Below are positions 1 through 7,107 of a stretch of 15,814 bases of DNA, piece after piece. The position numbers and the translations under genes were made by a program. This stretch comes from an uncultured Clostridium sp. (GTDB lineage Bacteria; Bacillota; Clostridia; Lachnospirales; Lachnospiraceae). The notes below the pieces were generated by a model, which saw only the letters and a program-made list of their open reading frames with translations, had not been told where the DNA came from and ran no database searches. The DNA is taken from positions 1-15,814 of the forward strand of contig CAJJLI010000006.1 of assembly GCA_905192625.1 (NCBI GenBank). Reading direction: 5' to 3'. Within the stretch, counting starts at the first letter, position 1. Each line of letters opens with the position of its first letter.

Positions 1-191
1 TATCCATTATCATTATAACTTGGTTGGCATTGAATATATCCCTCATAGTATAATCCTGGCCAAACAACTTCCTTTGATGTAGCATAATTCATTCCACCAG
101 CTTGTGCAGTAAATGACATATAAATTAATGTAATAAAAACTATGCTAATACCATTCATAAGAAACTTTTTTAATCTCTTTTTAATTTTCAT
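1..191 (-). CDS. Secreted protein of unknown function, N-terminal fragment (runs off left edge)
   Basis: An open frame reads from ATG at 191 to the window edge, giving 63 residues. The N-terminus is a clear signal peptide: a basic stretch (MKIKKRLKKF), a hydrophobic core (residues 14-26) and a probable cleavage after Ala-Gln-Ala (residues 29-31), just before Gly-Gly-Met. The visible mature part is rich in aromatic residues and Gly (Trp44, Tyr48, Tyr49, Tyr52, Cys55, Tyr59). The start is supported by GAGGGG (198-203) six bases upstream of the ATG, and by a near-consensus promoter at 299-327. I do not recognise the family from this fragment. It is probably exported to the cell surface or medium; nothing more can be said without the rest of the gene. 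Confidence 0.8.
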   Translation of the reverse strand, partial: MKIKKRLKKFLMNGISIVFITLIYMSFTAQAGGMNYATSKEVVWPGLYYEGYIQCQPSYNDNG

Positions 192-298
192 TATTATCCC
201 CTCATTTCATTATTTTAAGTTCATTTACGATCTACGAGTTCTAATTAATTAAGCTTTTTCCAAATTAAACAATTTCCTAGTTTTGTATCAGTATATGA

Positions 299-327
299 AA
301 TATAACATTTTTTTACATTATTGTCAA
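299..327 (-). promoter_or_regulatory. Sigma-A promoter of the left-edge secreted-protein gene
   Basis: On the minus strand, -35 TTGACA (327-322) and -10 TATATT (304-299) are separated by exactly 17 bp. This predicts a transcript start near 291 and a leader of about 100 nt before the ATG at 191. The spacer and -10 are almost identical to those of the lipoprotein promoter at 3911-3939 (see findings). Confidence 0.75.
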
Positions 328-399
328 TTATATACTATTATTATTTTTAATATTCTTTTATTCTTTATTTTTTACTGTTTGGGTTAAATTTCTCAAATA

Positions 400-694
400 T
401 AGTATAGATTATGAACCTGGTTCAATATATTGCAACTCTCTCTATTCTCTTCTCTAAGAATTTTTTCATCGCATTTATATTGAAAACAGGATATATTGCA
501 TCTAATCCTTGACAATGTCAACCATTCCAAATCAACACCTTACGAGGCTTTCACATTCAAACCTACTGACTAACTGTCAACGCTTAATTCTTAATAATAT
601 TATTATGAATCCATGACTCGCTACTGGTGGTTTAGCTTGAACCTGACCAGACAGAATTTTCGCCTATTAAGTTATACACCTTGCTTAGCCCCAC
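400..694 (-). ncRNA. Possible 5' remnant of a group II intron (no reverse transcriptase)
   Basis: Read on the minus strand, this stretch starts GTGGGG at 694. It then shows phrases I recall from domain I of bacterial group II introns: GTGTATAAC (about 679-671), TCTGTCTGG (about 655-647), CCAGTAGCGAGTC (about 629-617) and AAGCGTTGACAG (about 584-573). The composition is less AT-rich than the flanks and no protein frame is present. The resemblance fades near 400, and no maturase/reverse transcriptase frame or domain V follows before the promoter at 299-327. If the assignment is right, this is a truncated, inactive copy. The similarity is from memory, so this is a tentative call; another structured RNA or a degraded mobile element is possible. 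Confidence 0.4.
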
Positions 695-737
695 CGAAGT
701 TTGAGTAATCTTATTTTAATGTAATAAGGTTTTTCAT

Positions 738-746
738 TCCTTTAAA
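738..746. repeat. Target-site duplication, left copy
   Basis: TCCTTTAAA lies immediately outside the left inverted repeat of the insertion sequence and is identical to 2307-2315 outside the right one. Confidence 0.8.
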
Positions 747-759
747 CAGCCTTGAAAGG
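747..759 (+). repeat. Left terminal inverted repeat of the IS
   Basis: CAGCCTTGAAAGG pairs with the right end at 2294-2306. The shared core is CAGC...GAAAGG with three differing central bases. Confidence 0.75.
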
Positions 760-853
760 TGAATTTATTTCTCACTAATTATCCTTGATTTACCAATAAA
801 TTCTCATGATATGATAAAATAAAGAAAAATTTTTTCGCAAAGGAGATTTTATC

Positions 854-2210
854 ATGTCACGAGCAGAGATTAGGAAGATGAGGAAAGAATGGAAAGAATA
901 TTTACCAGCATTTATATCAGCTCAAAAGCATTTCTTTCCAGATTTAATTGAGCGCTTTCATCAGGTCGCAGATCCAAGACAACAAGGATCCGTCCAGTAT
1001 TCAATCGAAGAAATCTTGTACACTATCATCATGAAAAATATATGCAGTATCACTTCAATGCAAGGCATGACAGATGCATTTAATGATGAAAACGTGGTGA
1101 AAAACATGAGTGATTCTTGGTACAGAGGAACGGGAAGATGTTCCTCATTATGTAACGATTAACGAGTGTCTAGAAAAACTTGATCCTAAAGAATTAGAAA
1201 ACCTACGAAAAGCAATGATTTATACACTTATTCGTAAAAAAAGTTTTAATGATGCAAAGTTTCTGAGTAAATACTGGATGATTATAATAGATGGAACGGG
1301 TCTCTTTTATTTTAAGAAAAAACACTGTGAAAACTGTTTGAAACAAGTGAAAAACAAAGGAACTGAGGATGAACAGACCTTCTATTATCATAAGGTATTA
1401 GAAGCTAAAATTGTATTAGGCGATAATACTGTTGTTAGTATTGCAAGTGAGTTTATTGAAAATGAAAGCGAAACAGTAAGTAAAAATGACTGTGAACAGA
1501 ATGCCTTTAAACGCTTAGCAAAGAAGCTTAAAAAAGAGTTCCCAAGGCTACCTATCTGCATTTTAGGGGATAGTCTGTACGCAAGCGAACCAGTTTTTGA
1601 TTTGTGTAAGAAGAATAACTGGGCTTATTTGATTCGCTATAAAGATGGAAGTATACCTAGTATTGCTGCAGAATTCAATACGATTAAGGAAATGAATGAA
1701 GCTGAAGAACGTGTTGTATTTGAGAAAAAGGAATATAAAAGAAAAAAGCGAGAAAATTTGAAACATCAAATGAAATGGGTGTCAGAGTTACCTTATAAAA
1801 AACATGAAGTCACTGTCTTAGAACTCAAAATAGAAAACGAAAGCAAGGAAACAGGAAGTTTTCAATGGCTTACAAACCTAACAATCACAGGGAAAACAGC
1901 ATATGAGTTTGCTCTAGCAGGGAGAAAACGTTGGAAAATCGAAAATGAAGGCTTTAATATCCAGAAACATCAGAGATATGATATAGAGCATGCCAATAGC
2001 TTGCATAGTCAAGCGATGAAGAATCATTATTTATTGACTCAAATCGCCGATATCTTAATGCAGATGTATGAATTTAAGAGTAAAACGATAAGAGAAGTAA
2101 AAAGAAGTATAAAAAATATATCTTCACACTTATTATTAAGCTTCGCACGGCAACTAATAAGGGAAGATATATTGGTAAGACAGTTCAACTCAAAAAACGA
2201 GTTTAATTGA
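854..2210 (+). pseudogene. IS4-like DDE transposase, interrupted by a +1 frameshift
   Basis: Two overlapping frames encode one protein. The first (854-1162, 102 codons) begins at an ATG behind AAAGGAG and holds an N-terminal DPR motif followed by a helical segment (YSIEEILYTIIMKN), like ISAs1/IS4-type transposases. The second (open from 1110 to 2210, 366 codons) holds the catalytic core: Asp61 in IIIDGTG, Asp154 in ILGDSLYAS and Glu278 in RWKIENEGFN (numbered from 1110), a full DDE triad with the IS4-type R-x3-E signature. The natural junction is about 1108-1115, where the first frame turns into unrelated residues; joined, the protein would be about 450 residues. The change is +1 (or -2). IS4 elements do not normally use programmed frameshifting and I see no slippery run in the right frame, so a disabling mutation (or sequencing error) is most likely. 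All catalytic residues remain. Confidence 0.85.
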
Positions 2211-2293
2211 TAAGTTAATTATAGCAAAGGAAGCGGTCAATGGGAAGAGTAAAAATAAAATTCATTGATTTTAAGCAGTTTTAAGAAAAAGTG

Positions 2294-2306
2294 CCTTTCG
2301 GCGCTG
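2294..2306 (-). repeat. Right terminal inverted repeat of the IS
   Basis: On the minus strand it reads CAGCGCCGAAAGG, the counterpart of the left end at 747-759. Confidence 0.75.
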
Positions 2307-2315
2307 TCCTTTAAA
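2307..2315. repeat. Target-site duplication, right copy
   Basis: TCCTTTAAA lies immediately outside the right inverted repeat and is identical to 738-746. The flavodoxin promoter begins 8 bp further on. Confidence 0.8.
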
Positions 2316-2323
2316 ACACTATA

Positions 2324-2352
2324 TTGACTATTACAATCAATAGGTATATGAT
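2324..2352 (+). promoter_or_regulatory. Sigma-A promoter of the flavodoxin-like gene
   Basis: -35 TTGACT (2324-2329) and -10 TATGAT (2347-2352) are separated by 17 bp. The predicted transcript starts near 2360, giving an 80-nt leader. The promoter lies wholly in host DNA, 8 bp downstream of the IS target duplication, so the insertion left it intact but removed whatever lay upstream of the -35. Confidence 0.7.
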
Positions 2353-2439
2353 AAGAAGTTAAGAAATGCAAAGATTATAAATTTTATAATCGTAATTGTT
2401 TTAAAAATGAGACCTTATAGTTAAGAAGGGAGAGGTTTT

Positions 2440-2979
2440 ATGAAAATTGCAATTGTGTATGCAAGTCTAACTGGTAACACAAAAAAATTATCAGAAAAAA
2501 TTAAAGAGACATGCAAAAATGAGGATATCATCTTCAATGGTACACCTCTAGATGTTGATATAGCAAATATAGAATCTGCTGATTTGATTTTTGTAGGCTC
2601 ATGGACAGATAAAGGCAATTGTTGTGAAAGTATAAAAGGCGCATTAAAGAATTTGAATAATCAAGCAATCGCTATTTTTGGAACCGCAGGATTTGGTGGT
2701 TCTTTGGAATACTTTAAAAAACTTGAGGAACGATTTACGCTAGAAATACCAGAAAGCAATCAAGTCCTTGGTGCTTTTTATTGCCAAGGCAAGATGCCAT
2801 TTAGCGTAAGAGATCGTTATTCTTCAATGATAAAAGAGCATCCTGAAGATAAAAACCTTCTTGTAAGTTTGAAAAACTTTGATGATGCGCTCTCACATCC
2901 AGATTCTGAGGATCTAACAAACGTGGAAGCCTTTTCTAAAAAAATGCTCACTATAAGAAGAGAACAGATGCTTAATTAA
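2440..2979 (+). CDS. Flavodoxin-family protein
   Basis: A 179-residue cytosolic protein expected to bind FMN and carry electrons. After strand beta-1 (MKIAIVYA), the loop ASLTGNT (residues 8-14) is the classical flavodoxin T/S-x-T-G-x-T phosphate-binding site. GSWTDKG (53-59) and FGTAGFGG (80-87) fit the two loops that flank the isoalloxazine ring. The C-terminal part has CQGKMPFSVRDRY (115-127) and ALSHPDSEDL (150-159), conserved as I recall in a clostridial flavodoxin subgroup, some members of which are annotated BilS, the flavodoxin partner of bilirubin reductase. No BilR-like reductase is visible next to it, so that name is not applied. The gene stands alone, with a strong AGGGAGAGG ribosome site, its own promoter and a downstream terminator. 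Confidence 0.85.
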   Translation: MKIAIVYASLTGNTKKLSEKIKETCKNEDIIFNGTPLDVDIANIESADLIFVGSWTDKGNCCESIKGALKNLNNQAIAIFGTAGFGGSLEYFKKLEERFTLEIPESNQVLGAFYCQGKMPFSVRDRYSSMIKEHPEDKNLLVSLKNFDDALSHPDSEDLTNVEAFSKKMLTIRREQMLN

Positions 2980-3251
2980 CTAAGAAACAATAAATAAATA
3001 TATATATTTTTATTTATATCAAACATATATCAGCCATAACTGGTACCACAGAGATTGTAGTGAATCCCTTTTGTTAGACAACAAAAGCTATTGAAGAAAG
3101 GTTAAACGATCCTACTTCAATAGCTTATTTAATAAAAGTTTTTACTCCATTTTTGTATCAATCAATTGATTCCCAAATGCTTTTATAATACAACCTTTAA
3201 ATAATAGCATTGGAGGATTTTGTGGTTCATACTCTATATCTCAAATTATTT
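2980..3251. other. Intergenic, convergent gene ends; terminators only
   Basis: The stretch holds a long A/T-only palindrome-like run (about 2990-3020), two G/C-containing hairpins (3068-3087 and 3087-3124) and otherwise AT-rich DNA. No convincing gene is seen. A 32-codon open frame on the minus strand (3240-3142) has a protein-like look but no start. Confidence 0.6.
3068..3124. terminator. Bidirectional terminator between the flavodoxin and lipoprotein genes
   Basis: Two abutting hairpins. CTTTTGTT/AACAAAAG (3068-3075 with 3080-3087) has a 4-nt loop. GCTATTGAAG/CTTCAATAGC (3087-3096 with 3115-3124) is a perfect 10-bp stem with an 18-nt loop. The second is followed by TTATTT on the plus strand and by TTTTGTTG on the minus strand, so it can serve both converging genes. 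Confidence 0.65.
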
Positions 3252-3851
3252 TTAGAACCCTTTATTATAAACATAAAAGGGTGAATTCTCATCTTCTCTA
3301 ATCATAATGAAACAAAAGTTAGGTAGCTCTCCCTCTGCCCATTCCCCTTCTTCCACTCCTTCAGGATATTGAACATTTATTGTTGCATACAAAGGCAAAA
3401 TTTGTTCAACACCAAAAAGCTCGTTATAATTTCTGCTAGCCATTTTCGTAAGCTCATGATTATCTCCCAAATATTCAATGGATTTAATCTTAATTGTGGC
3501 TACACCGTATAAATGTACCTCTCCATTCTCAATTCGTTCTCTTTGCTCATTTACTTTCTCAGGATACATAGTTTTCAGTATCGACTCATTATCTTTCTGA
3601 TTTATAGCATCCATATGTTCTTCTGCCATCGCTATCGCTGCTTTTATTTCTTCATCAGTAAAGATGGACTCTTCATTAATTTCGTCTACTTTATTTTCTA
3701 CTTTATTTTCTTCTACTTTATTTTCCTGATCAATAAAATTTTCTTCTTGAGTTGATGTATTTTCCGTACTTGTCATTTTGTCACAACCATGGATGATCGC
3801 AATAGTTAGCACTAAGATCATAAAATAATAAACAAGTTTCATATGTTTCAT
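3252..3851 (-). CDS. Putative lipoprotein with low-complexity Glu/Lys/Asn linker
   Basis: A 199-residue exported protein. The N-terminus (MKHMKLVYYF, then ILVLTIAIIHGC) is a lipoprotein signal peptide; Cys23 in IHGC would be lipidated and anchor the protein outside the membrane. Residues about 24-60 are a charged linker with the repeated phrase ENKVE/ENKVDE, encoded by tandem 12-bp repeats. The rest (FTDEEIKAAIAMAEEHMDAI onward) looks like a small alpha+beta domain resembling NTF2-like/DUF4829 proteins, but I am not certain. The longest frame starts at 3857, but AGAAGGA touches that ATG; it is correctly spaced (6 bases) for the ATG at 3851, which is therefore chosen. It has its own promoter (3911-3939) and is not in an operon. 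Function unknown. Confidence 0.8.
   Translation of the reverse strand: MKHMKLVYYFMILVLTIAIIHGCDKMTSTENTSTQEENFIDQENKVEENKVENKVDEINEESIFTDEEIKAAIAMAEEHMDAINQKDNESILKTMYPEKVNEQRERIENGEVHLYGVATIKIKSIEYLGDNHELTKMASRNYNELFGVEQILPLYATINVQYPEGVEEGEWAEGELPNFCFIMIREDENSPFYVYNKGF
3686..3724 (-). repeat. Tandem 12-bp repeats inside the lipoprotein gene
   Basis: Three exact copies of CTACTTTATTTT on the plus strand (3686-3697, 3698-3709, 3713-3724), the last separated by CTT. They encode the K-V-E/D-E-N units of the linker after the lipid anchor. Such repeats can change copy number by slippage, in frame because the unit is 12 bp. Confidence 0.85.
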
Positions 3852-3910
3852 TGCCATTCCTTCTTTCTTTTCTCTCCGGTTAAGACAGGGACTCTATCAT
3901 TATATTTTCA

Positions 3911-3939
3911 AATATAACATTTATTTACATTGCAATCAA
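3911..3939 (-). promoter_or_regulatory. Promoter of the lipoprotein gene
   Basis: On the minus strand, -35 TTGATT (3939-3934) and -10 TATATT (3916-3911) are separated by 17 bp, predicting a start near 3904 and a leader of about 53 nt. The spacer and -10 match the left-edge promoter (299-327) at 21 of 22 positions. Confidence 0.65.
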
Positions 3940-4057
3940 TATAAGTTAAGGCTTACTTTTTATATGCTCAAAATTACGTATGTTATACGTTATATTTAAA
4001 ATTACTATCCGAAATTAATCATAACTTCCGCATAGTTCTTCATTTTTTTTGTGTACC

Positions 4058-4103
4058 AAAAAAGCTACTGCAACATGGCATACTAACCATGCTACAATAG
4101 CTT
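4058..4103 (-). terminator. Terminator of the purE operon
   Basis: On the minus strand AAGCTATTGTAGCATGG (4103-4087) pairs, with a few G-U pairs and one mismatch, with CCATGTTGCAGTAGCTT (4078-4062). The loop is 8 nt and is followed by a T run (4063-4058). It lies 15 bp after the purE stop. Confidence 0.75.
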
Positions 4104-4117
4104 CTAAAACAATAAAA

Positions 4118-4624
4118 CTACTTCATATATTCCTTATACCCTACTTTTTCAAGCTTTTCTTTTTTTGCAACTACGCCTTCTTTTAATTCTTCTTTGTAAG
4201 CCTTTAACTTCTCTAAGATAGAATCATCGGAAGTTGCTAAAATTTTAGCGGCTAAAATACCTGCATTAGCAGCACCATCGATTGCTACGGTAGCTACTGG
4301 AATACCACTTGGCATTTGAACGATGGAGTATAAGGAATCTACTCCACTAAGTGCTTTTGAATGAATTGGAACACCAATGACTGGCATAGGGAAAATTGCA
4401 GCTGCCATTCCTGGAAGATGAGCAGCCCCTCCTGCTCCTGCTATAATAACTTTATAACCTTTTTCTTCAGCGCCATTTGCATATTCAAAGAATATATCTG
4501 GCATTCTGTGTGCTGAAATCACTGTAATATCATACTCAATTCCAAACTTCTCTAAGATTTCTGCTGCCTTACTCATAACTGGAAGGTCTGAGTCACTTCC
4601 CATAACTATACCTACTTTTGCCAT
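4118..4624 (-). CDS. purE: N5-carboxyaminoimidazole ribonucleotide mutase (class I PurE)
   Basis: A 168-residue cytosolic enzyme of purine biosynthesis. It converts N5-CAIR, made by PurK, to CAIR; class I PurE does this without a cofactor. Signatures are all present: GSDSDLP (residues 9-15), SAHRMP (37-42; His39 corresponds to the catalytic His45 of the E. coli enzyme), [12 protein letters not shown] (about 69-80) and [20 protein letters not shown] further on. Length is normal. A GAGAGGA ribosome site precedes the ATG. It is the last gene of a four-gene operon, 29 bp after the aminopeptidase, and no purK or other pur gene is in the window, which is unlike the usual purEK(BCSQLF) cluster. Confidence 0.95.
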   Translation of the reverse strand: MAKVGIVMGSDSDLPVMSKAAEILEKFGIEYDITVISAHRMPDIFFEYANGAEEKGYKVIIAGAGGAAHLPGMAAAIFPMPVIGVPIHSKALSGVDSLYSIVQMPSGIPVATVAIDGAANAGILAAKILATSDDSILEKLKAYKEELKEGVVAKKEKLEKVGYKEYMK

Positions 4625-4653
4625 GTTAATTCATCCTCTCTCTTATCTGTTCT

Positions 4654-6735
4654 TTATTTTAGCCTTTGCAATGCCTCATTGAGTTCTAAGGTACCTGGCA
4701 ATACAAAACGACCATCCTTAATTATTGTAACTTTCGTTCCATCGCTATGGTAAACTGCGATTTCTCCGATTTCATTGTACGGAATTGTAATATCCGTATG
4801 GCAATTATAATATGCCTTAGTACGATCGGTTTTTCTTAAAGCGGAAACTTCATTGTCTCTGGCAACAATTTCTTTTCCATCCGGGTTAAACACTTTATGA
4901 TCTTCACTCATTTTATAGCATGTATCACCAACTGCAAAATGAGGGCCTGTCTTTTCAGCAATTAAGATTGGAAGCTTTCTTTGTATATCGAAATTACGTC
5001 CCATAACATAAGCCGTAGTATTCGTTCCAATTGCAAATTCACCAAGAGGAAGAGTGTCATGGTTCATTAATAGGTTTTCTTTAATAAAATTCTTGTTATC
5101 CTCATCATTATCAAAATTCGTACAAGTATATTCAGTAATCATACCATCTTTAAATGTTAAATGAAGTCCTTTGTATTCAAGACCATTTAAAAATACCTGG
5201 CTAACATTTAAACATCCGTTTGTACCTGTTAATTTAGGGGATGTAAATACTTCACCTACTGGGATATTAACATCCGCTGTACAATTTTCAAATCTCGTTT
5301 CATTTTCTGGATTTACCAAATCATAAAGCATTACTTTAAGATCTGTTTCATTACCATTTGCACCAACAATATGACAATACTCACCAGCATCCAATGCATC
5401 AATAATGAATTGTTGAATTCTCTTATAGGTGTCATTGTCTAATGTATTAACCTTTACTGTTTCACGGAAAATTTCTTCAAAATTGTCACCAATGGATGGA
5501 AGTGGATACGCAATAATCGTAAAGGATGTTTCATCTGCTTTCATATAATTCATTGCAAGCATACTGATATCGTTTGTATATTCTGTTATTAATTTTTGCT
5601 GCTTATCACTAAGCTTAATCGCATTATCCTTGCTAATTGGGCTAAAATCAGGTTCGCCAAATGTTTCAAGCACCGCTGGACCATCGTATACCGCAAGTTC
5701 AAGCTTGTACGTTTCATAAGTTTCCTTCATCGCTTGAAGCATGCGTTCTTTCATCACTTTATCAAAATACAAGCCTCTATCATTACGGTGATCATACTCA
5801 TATTGTAAATTAGGGCTAGTTGCATAATACCCTACTTTTCTACCAGGCTTTTTATTGATGGTATCCGTAGCAACTCGAAAAACAACAAGTTTCTTACCAA
5901 TCTTTCTAAAGTTCTCAAATGCATATTTCATCATGCGTTCGAACCCAATAAAGTACCGAATTCCTACGATTTCCTTTTTACTAAGATCCATTCCCATTGT
6001 CTCAAATCCACGGATATAACCTTCGGTATAGGTATCTGCCATTGCCTTTACTTCGTCTTCTGGTAAGGCATTTAAAAAGGACGCTACTTTTAACTCATTT
6101 TCACTAATATACTCACCAAAGTAGTACAGATATCTTAGGTCATTTAAATCTTCTTCCATAATTATATCGTATGCAAAAGTATACGTTGGATCCGACGTTT
6201 CTCTCATACGAAATGCATAATAGTCCTCACAATAATCGTGTACAAAGTAATAAATAGAGCGTTTTATTTCTTTCGCCGTATATTCATTTTCATCTTCTAA
6301 GAGATTATAGATTTCAATAAATAATTCTGCGGTAACTGTAATAGGGAATAAGCGATATTCGAATGCATGTGGAATTAAACTTCTAATTTCAGCATATAAA
6401 AAGGAGAATAATTTACCGTATTGTTCACCAAAGATCTCAACGGCATAATCTGGATTTGCATAACTTTTTTCATAAGAATCTGGCAAAATATCTTCATAAA
6501 GTAAAGTATTGAGCTCTTTTAATTCTTCCAGTGATTTCTTTTTTAAAGAGCCTTCTCTTACCTCATGTACAACAGATTGTAACATAGTAAAGAATCCGCA
6601 CATCTTATTAAAGTATGGACGAAATAACTCATTCACTGTTTCTTCTTCCTGCATATTATGAATACGTTCCATTGATAACTCATAACGTTCTAAGACCAAT
6701 TCATTTTCTTCTTGTAATAATTCAATATTTTTCAT
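4654..6735 (-). CDS. M29-type (AmpT/AmpS-like) aminopeptidase with long N-terminal extension
   Basis: A 693-residue protein. The last 300 or so residues match the M29 thermophilic aminopeptidase family, cytosolic dinuclear-metal enzymes that remove N-terminal residues from peptides. The expected metal and active-site residues appear in order: Glu495 (PVGEVFTSP), Glu566 (LPLGEFAIGTN), His599 and Tyr607 (KTGPHFAVGDTCY), and His646 with Asp648 (NCHTDITIP). M29 enzymes are usually about 410 residues, so this one has an added N-terminal region of roughly 280-370 residues, predicted mainly helical and rich in acidic, Tyr and Phe residues, with no domain I recognise. No signal peptide. AAAGGA lies 8 bases upstream of the ATG. 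It sits 26 bp after the DUF6142-like gene and 29 bp before purE in one operon. Peptidase function is well supported; substrate preference is unknown. Confidence 0.85.
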   Translation of the reverse strand: MKNIELLQEENELVLERYELSMERIHNMQEEETVNELFRPYFNKMCGFFTMLQSVVHEVREGSLKKKSLEELKELNTLLYEDILPDSYEKSYANPDYAVEIFGEQYGKLFSFLYAEIRSLIPHAFEYRLFPITVTAELFIEIYNLLEDENEYTAKEIKRSIYYFVHDYCEDYYAFRMRETSDPTYTFAYDIIMEEDLNDLRYLYYFGEYISENELKVASFLNALPEDEVKAMADTYTEGYIRGFETMGMDLSKKEIVGIRYFIGFERMMKYAFENFRKIGKKLVVFRVATDTINKKPGRKVGYYATSPNLQYEYDHRNDRGLYFDKVMKERMLQAMKETYETYKLELAVYDGPAVLETFGEPDFSPISKDNAIKLSDKQQKLITEYTNDISMLAMNYMKADETSFTIIAYPLPSIGDNFEEIFRETVKVNTLDNDTYKRIQQFIIDALDAGEYCHIVGANGNETDLKVMLYDLVNPENETRFENCTADVNIPVGEVFTSPKLTGTNGCLNVSQVFLNGLEYKGLHLTFKDGMITEYTCTNFDNDEDNKNFIKENLLMNHDTLPLGEFAIGTNTTAYVMGRNFDIQRKLPILIAEKTGPHFAVGDTCYKMSEDHKVFNPDGKEIVARDNEVSALRKTDRTKAYYNCHTDITIPYNEIGEIAVYHSDGTKVTIIKDGRFVLPGTLELNEALQRLK

Positions 6736-6761
6736 GTATTAAGTCCTTTCTTATCTCTTAT

Positions 6762-7085
6762 TTAAGATAGTATACCCACAATATATAAACTAAAAAAGAC
6801 AACCACCATAACCCCATTCACAACAAGTCCTGTAATCGGAGCATTTAAATAAATATCTTTTTCCTTAAAACTTTTTGTACTTAATATAAAACCAAATACA
6901 GAGCATGCAGCACAGAGTAAGCCAATTAGACCTAATTCTATTCCTCCATTGCCTTGATTATTTCCTGAAATAAAGGAAATCACAGCGAAAGTGATAAGAG
7001 ATGCAAAGCCAAGTAACATTGACAATACTCCCTTTTTGGAATGTACTCTTCCTTTAAATTTTATACTACTTTTTCGAATAATCAT
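6762..7085 (-). CDS. Small three-helix membrane protein (DUF6142-like)
   Basis: 107 residues with a basic N-terminus (KSSIKFKGRVHSKKG) and three hydrophobic segments (about 20-40, 50-70 and 83-105). The F-K-G-x-x-H-S-K-x-G start and the SFKEKD motif after the second helix are as I recall for clostridial DUF6142 proteins; their function is unknown. The start is well supported by GGAGG six bases upstream of the ATG. It is the second gene of the operon, 22 bp after the VanZ-family gene. Confidence 0.75.
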   Translation of the reverse strand: MIIRKSSIKFKGRVHSKKGVLSMLLGFASLITFAVISFISGNNQGNGGIELGLIGLLCAACSVFGFILSTKSFKEKDIYLNAPITGLVVNGVMVVVFFSLYIVGILS

Positions 7086-7107
7086 GAGCTACCTCCAAGA
7101 CTTAATC

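Larger units (their letters stand above)
747..2306 (+). mobile_element. IS4-like insertion sequence, 1560 bp, complete ends, 9-bp target duplication
   Basis: The element is bounded by imperfect 13-bp terminal inverted repeats. The left end is CAGCCTTGAAAGG (747-759); the right end (2294-2306) reads CAGCGCCGAAAGG on the minus strand, matching at 10 of 13 positions. The 9-mer TCCTTTAAA lies directly outside each end (738-746 and 2307-2315), as expected for a target-site duplication. The element carries one transposase reading frame in two pieces (854-2210). Length, DDE transposase and duplication size fit the IS4 family in the broad sense; I cannot assign a named IS. The intact duplication indicates a simple insertion with no later rearrangement of its ends. 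Confidence 0.85.

Noticed and set aside
708..734. A plus-strand terminator-like hairpin (CTTATT/AATAAG followed by TTTTT).
   Set aside because: A weak A/T-only stem with no plus-strand gene upstream of it.
785..815. A promoter for the transposase (TTGATT ... TATGAT).
   Set aside because: The spacer is 19 bp and the -35 is weak; not convincing enough to list.
1095..1110. Programmed -1 frameshift at the AAAAAC run in the transposase gene.
   Set aside because: The change needed is +1 (or -2), not -1, so this run cannot explain the fusion.
2440..2979. Naming the flavodoxin-like gene bilS.
   Set aside because: The resemblance is from memory and no bilirubin-reductase-like gene is adjacent.
3142..3240. 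A 32-codon minus-strand open stretch after the lipoprotein gene (YEPQNPPMLLFKG).
   Set aside because: No start codon in a suitable place and bounded by stops; such lengths occur by chance. At best an undetectable gene remnant.
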